Source: Pseudomonas asgharzadehiana (GTDB lineage: Bacteria; Pseudomonadota; Gammaproteobacteria; Pseudomonadales; Pseudomonadaceae). From it: DNA of 64,000 bases. Each line of letters starts with the position of its first letter. Position 1 is the first letter of the stretch. The DNA lies in the NCBI RefSeq assembly GCF_019139815.1, contig NZ_CP077079.1, positions 992,001 to 1,056,000 of the forward strand, given 5' to 3'. The notes under the pieces are model-generated. The model was not told where the DNA came from. It made no database searches and was given only the letters and a program-made list of their open reading frames with translations. Positions 57,921-64,000 of the stretch are shown piece after piece. Position numbers and translations under genes: made by a program.

Positions 57921-60485
57921 ATGCGTATTGATCGTTTAACCAGCAAATTGCAGTTGGCCTTATCGGACTCCCAATCCTTGGCGGTCGGCCTCGACCACCC
58001 GGCCATCGAGCCCGCGCACTTGATGCAGGCGCTCCTGGAGCAGCAAGGTGGTTCTATCAAACCTTTGCTGATGCAGGTGGGCTTTGACGTCAACAGCCTG
58101 CGCAAGGAGTTGAGCAAAGAGCTCGACCAACTGCCGAAAATCCAGAACCCGACCGGCGACGTGAACATGTCGCAGGACTTGGCGCGCCTGCTTAACCAGG
58201 CCGACCGCCTCGCCCAGCAAAAAGGCGACCAGTTCATTTCCAGCGAACTGGTGTTGCTCGCCGCGATGGACGAAAACAGCAAGCTCGGCAAATTGCTGTT
58301 GGGGCAGGGCGTGAGCAAGAAAGCCTTGGAAAATGCCATCAACAACCTGCGTGGTGGCGACGCGGTCAACGACCCCAACCACGAGGAGTCGCGCCAGGCC
58401 CTGGACAAGTACACCGTCGACCTGACCAAGCGCGCCGAAGACGGCAAGCTTGACCCGGTGATCGGGCGTGACGATGAAATCCGTCGCACCATCCAGGTCC
58501 TGCAGCGGCGTACCAAGAACAACCCGGTACTGATCGGTGAGCCTGGCGTGGGTAAAACCGCGATTGCCGAGGGTTTGGCCCAGCGCATCATTAATGGTGA
58601 AGTGCCGGACGGCCTTAAAGGCAAGCGCTTGCTGTCCCTGGACATGGGGGCGTTGATCGCGGGTGCCAAGTTCCGTGGCGAGTTCGAAGAGCGCCTCAAA
58701 TCCCTGCTCAATGAGCTGTCGAAGCAGGAAGGGCAGATCATTCTGTTCATCGACGAACTGCACACTATGGTCGGCGCCGGTAAAGGCGAGGGCTCCATGG
58801 ATGCAGGCAACATGCTCAAGCCCGCCTTGGCGCGGGGCGAATTGCATTGCGTCGGTGCGACCACGCTCAACGAATATCGCCAATACATTGAAAAAGACGC
58901 AGCCCTTGAGCGGCGTTTCCAGAAAGTGCTGGTAGAAGAGCCGAGCGAGGAAGACACCATCGCGATCCTGCGCGGCCTGAAGGAGCGTTACGAGGTCCAC
59001 CATAAGGTGGCGATCACCGACGGCGCGATCATTGCGGCGGCCAAACTGAGCCATCGCTATATCACCGACCGTCAGTTGCCGGACAAGGCGATCGACTTGA
59101 TCGACGAAGCGGCCAGCCGTATTCGCATGGAAATCGATTCCAAGCCGGAAGTGCTCGACCGTCTCGACCGACGCTTGATTCAACTCAAAGTCGAATCCCA
59201 GGCGCTGAAAAAAGAAGAGGACGACGCCGCGAAGAAACGCCTGGAAAAACTCCAGGAAGAAATCGTGCGCCTGGAGCGTGAATATTCGGACCTCGAAGAA
59301 ATCTGGACTTCGGAAAAAGCCGAAGTGCAGGGCTCTGCGCAAATCCAGCAGAAGATCGAGCAATCCCGCCAGGAACTGGAAGCCGCGCGCCGTAAAGGCG
59401 ACTTGAACCGCATGGCCGAGTTGCAGTACGGGGTCATTCCCGACCTGGAGCGCAGCCTGCAAATGGTTGACCAGCACGGGAAGGCGGAAAACCAGCTGCT
59501 GCGCAGCAAGGTGACCGAAGAGGAAATCGCCGAAGTCGTCTCGAAGTGGACCGGCATTCCGGTGTCGAAAATGCTCGAAGGCGAGCGCGATAAGCTGCTG
59601 AAGATGGAGCACCTGTTGCACCAGCGCGTGATCGGCCAGGAAGAAGCTGTGGTGGCGGTGTCCAATGCGGTGCGCCGTTCCCGGGCCGGCCTGTCCGACC
59701 CGAACCGTCCAAGCGGCTCGTTTATGTTCCTCGGCCCGACCGGTGTGGGTAAGACAGAGCTTTGCAAAGCGTTGGCCGAGTTTCTCTTTGATACTGAAGA
59801 GGCCATGGTGCGGATCGATATGTCTGAGTTCATGGAGAAACACTCGGTGGCTCGCCTGATCGGTGCGCCGCCAGGCTATGTGGGCTATGAAGAGGGCGGT
59901 TACCTGACCGAAGCGGTGCGGCGCAAGCCTTACTCGGTGATCCTGCTGGATGAAGTGGAGAAGGCGCATCCGGATGTGTTCAACATCTTGCTGCAAGTAT
60001 TGGAGGATGGTCGGTTGACGGACAGCCACGGGCGTACCGTGGACTTTCGCAACACGGTGATCGTGATGACGTCCAACCTGGGCTCGGCACAGATCCAGGA
60101 GCTGGTTGGTGATCGTGAGGCGCAGCGCGCGGCGGTGATGGATGCGCTGACCTCGCACTTCCGCCCGGAATTTATCAACCGGGTCGACGAAGTAGTGATC
60201 TTCGAACCATTGGCGCGGGATCAGATCGCCGGTATCACTGAGATTCAGTTGGGCCGTCTACGCGCTCGCCTGGCAGAGCGCGAGCTGTCGCTGGAACTGA
60301 GCCGCGAGGCGTTGGACAAGCTGATCGCGGTAGGTTACGACCCGGTGTATGGCGCACGGCCTCTGAAACGTGCCATTCAGCGCTGGATCGAGAACCCGCT
60401 GGCGCAGTTGATCCTGTCGGGCAGCTTCATGCCGGGTACCAGCGTTGAAGCGACGGTGGAAAACGACGAAATCGTCTTTCACTAA
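57921..60485 (+). CDS. clpB: ATP-dependent disaggregase ClpB
   Basis: Hsp104-type AAA+ hexamer that resolves aggregates with DnaK. The 854-residue product has the Clp N-domain ([20 protein letters not shown]), NBD1 with [16 protein letters not shown], a coiled-coil middle domain near residues 400-520, and NBD2 with [19 protein letters not shown]. No internal second start with its own ribosome site was obvious. AAGGAGG-type site upstream of ATG 57921; heat-shock promoter in front. Confidence 0.98.
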   Translation: MRIDRLTSKLQLALSDSQSLAVGLDHPAIEPAHLMQALLEQQGGSIKPLLMQVGFDVNSLRKELSKELDQLPKIQNPTGDVNMSQDLARLLNQADRLAQQKGDQFISSELVLLAAMDENSKLGKLLLGQGVSKKALENAINNLRGGDAVNDPNHEESRQALDKYTVDLTKRAEDGKLDPVIGRDDEIRRTIQVLQRRTKNNPVLIGEPGVGKTAIAEGLAQRIINGEVPDGLKGKRLLSLDMGALIAGAKFRGEFEERLKSLLNELSKQEGQIILFIDELHTMVGAGKGEGSMDAGNMLKPALARGELHCVGATTLNEYRQYIEKDAALERRFQKVLVEEPSEEDTIAILRGLKERYEVHHKVAITDGAIIAAAKLSHRYITDRQLPDKAIDLIDEAASRIRMEIDSKPEVLDRLDRRLIQLKVESQALKKEEDDAAKKRLEKLQEEIVRLEREYSDLEEIWTSEKAEVQGSAQIQQKIEQSRQELEAARRKGDLNRMAELQYGVIPDLERSLQMVDQHGKAENQLLRSKVTEEEIAEVVSKWTGIPVSKMLEGERDKLLKMEHLLHQRVIGQEEAVVAVSNAVRRSRAGLSDPNRPSGSFMFLGPTGVGKTELCKALAEFLFDTEEAMVRIDMSEFMEKHSVARLIGAPPGYVGYEEGGYLTEAVRRKPYSVILLDEVEKAHPDVFNILLQVLEDGRLTDSHGRTVDFRNTVIVMTSNLGSAQIQELVGDREAQRAAVMDALTSHFRPEFINRVDEVVIFEPLARDQIAGITEIQLGRLRARLAERELSLELSREALDKLIAVGYDPVYGARPLKRAIQRWIENPLAQLILSGSFMPGTSVEATVENDEIVFH

Positions 60486-60510
60486 GCCCATCCTGCAAGG
60501 CTGATAAGAG

Positions 60511-60539
60511 AAGGCTCCGCATTGCGGGGCCTTTTTTTT
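60511..60539 (+). terminator. Rho-independent terminator downstream of clpB
   Basis: Stem AAGGCTCCGC / GCGGGGCCTT followed by eight T. Confidence 0.9.
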
Positions 60540-60671
60540 CGATAGGGCGTTGAACTGTAAGGCAAAGGCTTGTAAAGTGCGCCCCGCAGCAACGTCAGCC
60601 CACGGGTTTCTTCTCCCCAAGAAGAAATCAGAAAGAAGCGCAAATCATTGTCTTAAAAGCAATTTAAAGGG

Positions 60672-60699
60672 TTGACAGGGGTTTTTAAGATTGTAGAAT
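60672..60699 (+). promoter_or_regulatory. Promoter of the tRNA cluster
   Basis: TTGACA (60672-60677), 16-base spacer, TAGAAT (60694-60699), then GCGCGCCTC. A near-consensus -35/-10 with a GC-rich discriminator is typical for stringently controlled stable RNA. The remaining bases of the 297-base gap from clpB contain only this promoter and the terminator. Confidence 0.8.
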
Positions 60700-60782
60700 A
60701 GCGCGCCTCAGAGACGCTAACGTAGCGATACGGACAGGGTCGAAGAGGAAGGTTACACCGCAGTAAAATTGAAATATGTAGT

Positions 60783-60858
60783 TCCGTGATAGCTCAGTCG
60801 GTAGAGCAAATGACTGTTAATCATTGGGTCCCAGGTTCGAGTCCTGGTCACGGAGCCA
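60783..60858 (+). tRNA. tRNA-Asn (anticodon GTT)
   Basis: 76 bases with encoded CCA; acceptor TCCGTGA / TCACGGA, anticodon loop CTGTTAA, T-loop TTCGAGT. Confidence 0.97.
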
Positions 60859-60867
60859 ATTTCAAAC

Positions 60868-60944
60868 CGGGGTATAGCGCAGTCCGGTAGCGCGCCTGCT
60901 TTGGGAGCAGGATGTCGGGAGTTCGAATCCCCCTACCCCGACCA
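60868..60944 (+). tRNA. tRNA-Pro (anticodon TGG), copy 1
   Basis: 77 bases with encoded CCA; acceptor CGGGGTA / TACCCCG, anticodon stem CCTGC / GCAGG with loop TTTGGGA. The T stem has an A-C mismatch shared by both copies. Confidence 0.97.
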
Positions 60945-60949
60945 TATTT

Positions 60950-61025
60950 GGGTCGTTAGCTCAGTTGGTAGAGCAGTTGGCTTTTAACCAATTGGTCGTA
61001 GGTTCGAATCCCACACGACCCACCA
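60950..61025 (+). tRNA. tRNA-Lys (anticodon TTT)
   Basis: 76 bases with encoded CCA; acceptor GGGTCGT / ACGACCC, anticodon loop CTTTTAA, T-loop TTCGAAT. Five bases behind tRNA-Pro copy 1. Confidence 0.97.
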
Positions 61026-61089
61026 TTTTTGAAACCAGCTCAGGCTGGAATCGAATCTTAAGATCAGAGGCCAAAAGCGCTGATCGAAG

Positions 61090-61114
61090 AAGGCGACTGA
61101 AAGGTCGCCTTTTT
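61090..61114 (+). terminator. Terminator-like hairpin between tRNA-Lys and tRNA-Pro copy 2
   Basis: Stem AGGCGAC / GTCGCCT with a 6-base loop followed by TTTT. It sits 5 bases before the second tRNA-Pro and could lower its transcription or mark the end of an ancestral shorter operon. Confidence 0.6.
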
Positions 61115-61119
61115 ATTAC

Positions 61120-61196
61120 CGGGGTATAGCGCAGTCCGGTAGCGCGCCTGCTTTGGGAGCAGGATGTCAGGAGTTCGAATCCCCTTACCCCGACCA
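61120..61196 (+). tRNA. tRNA-Pro (anticodon TGG), copy 2
   Basis: 77 bases with encoded CCA. Identical to copy 1 except for two paired changes in the T stem (outermost G-C replaced by A-T), so the fold is kept. Confidence 0.97.
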
Positions 61197-61202
61197 TATT
61201 GA

Positions 61203-61237
61203 AAATCCTCGTATCGAAAGATACGGGGATTTTTTTT
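61203..61237 (+). terminator. Rho-independent terminator of the tRNA cluster
   Basis: Stem AATCCTCGTATC / GATACGGGGATT with a GAAA tetraloop followed by a run of T. Confidence 0.9.
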
Positions 61238-61271
61238 GCGTGCACGAAACCCAAGTGCGCTGAAGAGTAAC

Positions 61272-61297
61272 TGTGGGAGGGGGCTTGCTCCCACATG
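61272..61297. repeat. REP palindrome
   Basis: TGTGGGAGGGGGCTTGCTCCCACAT between the tRNA terminator and the convergent ndh gene. Confidence 0.82.
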
Positions 61298-61309
61298 GCT
61301 TATGCGTTT

Positions 61310-62608
61310 TTAGTGAAGTTTGAGGCGCGGCTCCGTGCCACGTCCGATCTTGCTGCCCAACATCAACATCGCCGTACGGAAGAACCCATACAGCGCCATC
61401 TGGTGCATGCGGTACAGCGACACATAGAACATCCGCGCCAGCCAGCCTTCCAGCATTACGCTGCCGGTCAGGTTGCCCATCAGGTTGCCCACCGCCGAGA
61501 AGCGAGACAGCGAAATCAGCGACCCGTAGTCGGTGTACTTGTACGACGGTAACTCCTTGCCCTCAATTCGCAGTTTCAGCGACTTGGCCAGCAGTGATGC
61601 CTGCTGGTGAGCGGCTTGCGCACGGGGCGGCACGTTGCGGTCGGTGCCCGGTTGCGGGCAGGCCGCGCAGTCGCCGAAGGCAAAGATATTTTCGTCGCGG
61701 GTGGTTTGCAGTGTCTGCAGTACGTGCAGCTGATTGATGCGATTGGTTTCCAGCCCATCGATGTCCTTGAGGAACGCCGGCGCGCGAATCCCGGCGGCCC
61801 ACACTTTCAAGCTGGCCGGAATCACCTGGCCGCTGCTTGTGATCAGCGCGTCAGCCGTCACCTCACTGACCGCCGAGTCGGTCAGCACGGTCACGCCGAG
61901 CTTCTCCAGGGTTTTATGCACGGGCGCGCCGATGCGCTCCGGCAGGGCAGGCAGTACCCGTGGGCCGGCTTCGATCAGGGTGATGTGCATGTTTTCCGGC
62001 TTGATGCGGTCCAGGCCATACGCCGCCAGTTCATGGGCGGCGTTATGCAGCTCGGCGGCCAGTTCAACGCCGGTTGCGCCGGCGCCGACGATCGCGACGC
62101 TGATTTTCTCCACCACATCGCTCTGCCCTGCATGAGCGCGCAGATAGTGGTTGAGCAATTGTTGGTGGAAGCGTTCGGCCTGCTTGCGGGTGTCGAGGAA
62201 TAGGCAATGTTGCGCCGCGCCCTCGGTGCCGAAATCGTTGGTGGTGCTGCCGACCGCGATCACCAGGCTGTCATAGGCCAGCACGCGCGCAGGCACTAGC
62301 TCGCGGCCTTCTTCGTCGAGGGTGGCGGCCAGCTGGATTTTCTTCTGTTCACGGTCAAGCCCGCTCATGCGCCCCAGTTGGAACTCGAAGTGGTTCCATT
62401 TGGCCTGGGCGACATAATTAAGTTCGTCTTCAGAAGAGTTCAGCGACCCGGCAGCCACTTCGTGCAGAAGGGGTTTCCAGATATGGGTCAGGTTGGTATC
62501 TACCAGCGTGATGCTGGCGGTACCGCGCTTGCCCAGAGTCTTACCCAGGCGGGTAGCCAACTCCAGGCCGCCGGCGCCGCCGCCGACGATAATAATACGA
62601 TGGGTCAT
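61310..62608 (-). CDS. ndh: Type II NADH dehydrogenase
   Basis: Single-subunit, non-proton-pumping NADH:quinone oxidoreductase at the inner membrane. The 432-residue product has the FAD loop RIIIVGGGAGGLELATRLGK, the NAD-binding SVAIVGAGATGVELAAELHN and NIFAFGDCAACPQPGTDRNV, with a C-terminal amphipathic membrane-binding region. ATG 62608 (MTHRII) is chosen over 62623. The cofactor-loop Glu replacements needed to tell NADH from NADPH preference were not checked. Confidence 0.95.
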   Translation of the reverse strand: MTHRIIIVGGGAGGLELATRLGKTLGKRGTASITLVDTNLTHIWKPLLHEVAAGSLNSSEDELNYVAQAKWNHFEFQLGRMSGLDREQKKIQLAATLDEEGRELVPARVLAYDSLVIAVGSTTNDFGTEGAAQHCLFLDTRKQAERFHQQLLNHYLRAHAGQSDVVEKISVAIVGAGATGVELAAELHNAAHELAAYGLDRIKPENMHITLIEAGPRVLPALPERIGAPVHKTLEKLGVTVLTDSAVSEVTADALITSSGQVIPASLKVWAAGIRAPAFLKDIDGLETNRINQLHVLQTLQTTRDENIFAFGDCAACPQPGTDRNVPPRAQAAHQQASLLAKSLKLRIEGKELPSYKYTDYGSLISLSRFSAVGNLMGNLTGSVMLEGWLARMFYVSLYRMHQMALYGFFRTAMLMLGSKIGRGTEPRLKLH

Positions 62609-62668
62609 GGGGATATCTCGCAAGGCTAAAAGAAATCGGAGCAGTTACCCCCGCGAGCGCCAGGCAGC

Positions 62669-62842
62669 TCATAGCGTCAGGTAACTCAAAAGGCGGCTCA
62701 GCAGGCCGAGCCCAATCACCGCCACCAGCACCACACAGAAGAGCAGCCACGGCCGGAAAGGCTTGCGCTCGACTCTGTTCTGGGAGAGTTGCAGGTACTC
62801 TTCGACACGCTGTTGGTCGTCGGGTTTCAGGCGGCTGGTCAT
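62669..62842 (-). CDS. DUF3094 family small membrane protein
   Basis: A 57-residue protein (MTSRLKPDDQQRVEEYLQLS) with a soluble N-terminus and one C-terminal membrane helix (PWLLFCVVLVAVIGLGLLSR). Family of unknown function, common in Pseudomonas. The in-frame ATG at 62881 adds 13 unsupported residues. Confidence 0.88.
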   Translation of the reverse strand: MTSRLKPDDQQRVEEYLQLSQNRVERKPFRPWLLFCVVLVAVIGLGLLSRLLSYLTL

Positions 62843-62898
62843 ATAGAGCCTCGTCAGGTAGACGTTGCAAGGGGGCGCCAAGTTACAGTCCGGGGGGA

Positions 62899-63528
62899 TC
62901 AGAGGCTGATGCCCACGTCGAACACTATGCTGCGGCCCAGGTTATTGCGCAAGAAATCCGGCGCGTCCGGGTGGGCGAACAGCACCCGCGCAAACGTCGG
63001 CCCCACCAATGACAGCGAGCGCCAGCCTTGGCGCAGGTATTCCGTGGGAGGAGGGAAGTGACTGTTGAGGTCGAGCACTTCGCGCTTGAGGCTGGTGAAG
63101 GCGACGATATCCAACTCGCCCAGGTCCATGCCGCGTTCTTTGTAGTTGTGCGCCTTTTTGCGCAATGTGGGCGCCAGGCGCAACAGGAATTCATGGGCAG
63201 GGATGCGTCGCGGCTTTGCCTCGCGCCGCACCAGTTGGCTCAAGGAGAAGGCGCTGCGACGGCGCAGTAACTCGTCGCGCCATTCGTCATTCAGGCGCCG
63301 GCCTTCATCGAGCACAAAAAACACCTCGAAACTGGCGTCGCGAAACAGCACATCCGGCGGCTCTTGCCCTGCGGCGTGGAATTCTTCGGCGCGGTAAGGC
63401 ACGTTCAGGCCTTGCAGCAGGCGTTGGCAGACCCAACGCTCACGCTCCCATTTGCGGGCATTGGACAGGAACGCATTGGCTTGTTCGGCCGCCACGGTGA
63501 GCAGGCGCAAGTAATCTGAGTCATCCAT
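62899..63528 (-). CDS. DUF1780 family protein
   Basis: A 209-residue soluble protein (MDDSDYLRLLTVAAEQANAF) found mainly in Pseudomonas. Conserved blocks include RKWERERWVCQRLLQGLNVP, PPDVLFRDASFEVFFVLDEG and LGELDIVAFTSLKREVLDL. The D-F-E-F-type beta segments recall restriction-endonuclease-like folds, but no nuclease role is shown. It lies 56 bases before the DUF3094 gene on the same strand. Confidence 0.88.
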   Translation of the reverse strand: MDDSDYLRLLTVAAEQANAFLSNARKWERERWVCQRLLQGLNVPYRAEEFHAAGQEPPDVLFRDASFEVFFVLDEGRRLNDEWRDELLRRRSAFSLSQLVRREAKPRRIPAHEFLLRLAPTLRKKAHNYKERGMDLGELDIVAFTSLKREVLDLNSHFPPPTEYLRQGWRSLSLVGPTFARVLFAHPDAPDFLRNNLGRSIVFDVGISL

Positions 63529-63657
63529 GTTTGCAGCTTAGCGCTCAAATGATGACCGCAGGAAGTCCTGCTATAAAAGGTCGGTGTAGACTGGCGACTC
63601 TACTTCAACGCCAATGTAGAGGTGTGTGGTGAGGTTTTTTGCAGCGGTATTTCGTCT

Positions 63658-64000
63658 GTGATCAGTGCAGCAGTGCTGGCACCGAGCACTCTGAGCATCG
63701 GCTGGCTGCTGTATGCGCCGGTGGTGGCCTGGGCGGTCCTGCGCTCGCCGTGGGTTGAGTTGTTTGCCGATCGCCGACGTCAACATCTGCTGTTCGGTAC
63801 GGTATTCGCGTTGTTCATGTTGTGGTTGGTCCGGCGGGATTTCGACACCGGCGTTTCCTACCACTTTATCGGCATGACGGCCGTAACCCTGTTACTGGAT
63901 TGGCCCCTGGCAATCGTCGGCGGCTTCGCGGCGCAATTGGGTTTGATGTTACTCGGGCGTCAGGACCTCGCCGCTCTGGGCGTCAACGGTTTGTTATTGA
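63658..64000 (+). CDS. Energy-coupling factor transporter permease-like membrane protein, 5' part
   Basis: 114 codons are open from GTG 63658 to the edge. The product (VISAAVLAPSTLSIGWLLYA) has several membrane helices (LLFGTVFALFMLWLVRRDFD; VTLLLDWPLAIVGGFAAQLG) and the family segment TGVSYHFIGMTAVTLLLDWP of CbiM-like ECF permeases. The substrate is unknown. The GTG start is inferred from homologous starts; an upstream GTG at 63622 is in frame, and the ribosome site is weak. Cut by the window end. Confidence 0.78.
   Translation, partial: MISAAVLAPSTLSIGWLLYAPVVAWAVLRSPWVELFADRRRQHLLFGTVFALFMLWLVRRDFDTGVSYHFIGMTAVTLLLDWPLAIVGGFAAQLGLMLLGRQDLAALGVNGLLL

Noticed and set aside
57960..60158. 732-codon open frame opposite clpB
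   Set aside because: Shadow of clpB coding; no promoter, ribosome site or domain.
63571..63864. 97-codon minus-strand frame near the right edge
   Set aside because: It is antisense to the ECF-permease-like gene, whose protein matches a family and continues past the edge.

Overview
The window is a GC-rich chromosomal segment of a Pseudomonas of the fluorescens group. The basis is gene order (ychF-pth-rplY-prs-tRNA-ispE-lolB-TPR lipoprotein, then divergent hemA-prfA-prmC-moeB-murI-pagL; rpsT-murJ-ribF-ileS-lspA-fkpB-ispH-minor pilins), which matches the Pseudomonas layout I know, plus Pseudomonas-type REP palindromes (GTGGGAGG...CCTCCCAC) between convergent or tandem genes. Most of the segment is ordinary core genome with many translationally coupled operons; three accessory or regulatory blocks stand out.

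1-6222, minus strand: one end of an Hrp1-type type III secretion cluster (the Rsp/Rsc system of P. fluorescens). In transcription order it holds one HrpR/HrpS-like enhancer-binding activator, a 52-residue Hrp-pilin-like protein behind a clear HrpL 'hrp box', a terminator-like hairpin, then hrpB-hrcJ-hrpD-hrpE, a second hrp box, hrpF, a degraded-looking hrpG slot and the hrcC secretin, which runs off the left edge. 6480-18929: ychF, pth, rplY, prs, tRNA-Gln, ispE, lolB and a TPR lipoprotein on the minus strand; hemA, prfA, prmC, moeB, murI, pagL on the plus strand.

19004-31146: a putative light/photo-oxidative stress island. A nine-gene minus-strand operon (DUF523-DUF1722 protein, LitR-like MerR regulator without visible B12 ligands, CPD photolyase, SnoaL-like protein, SDR, FAD amine-oxidase-like enzyme, DUF1365, cyclopropane/methyl fatty acid synthase-like enzyme, DUF2878) is tightly coupled by short overlaps. 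It is preceded by two exact TGTACA-N12-TGTACA operators placed on a sigma70-like promoter. A renalase-like flavoprotein with a Trp-rich small protein lies next to it behind a third, imperfect operator; a TIGR01777 SDR and ferrochelatase follow on the plus strand.

31209-49417: TonB receptor, AlgW protease, Nif3-like protein, cysD-cysNC sulfate activation, acyltransferase-pta, DUF3565, SlyD, rpsT, murJ, ribF-ileS-lspA-fkpB. 49597-54805: ispH and a reduced type IV pilus minor-pilin locus (fimT/U-like, pilV, pilW, pilX, pilE) without pilY1 or pilSR, then thiO and a PP0621-family protein. 54930-64000: bamD; rluD-pgeF-clpB with an RpoH-type promoter; a four-tRNA cluster (Asn, Pro, Lys, Pro); type II NADH dehydrogenase, DUF3094, DUF1780, and a membrane protein cut by the right edge. 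Longest gene-free gaps are under 300 bases.
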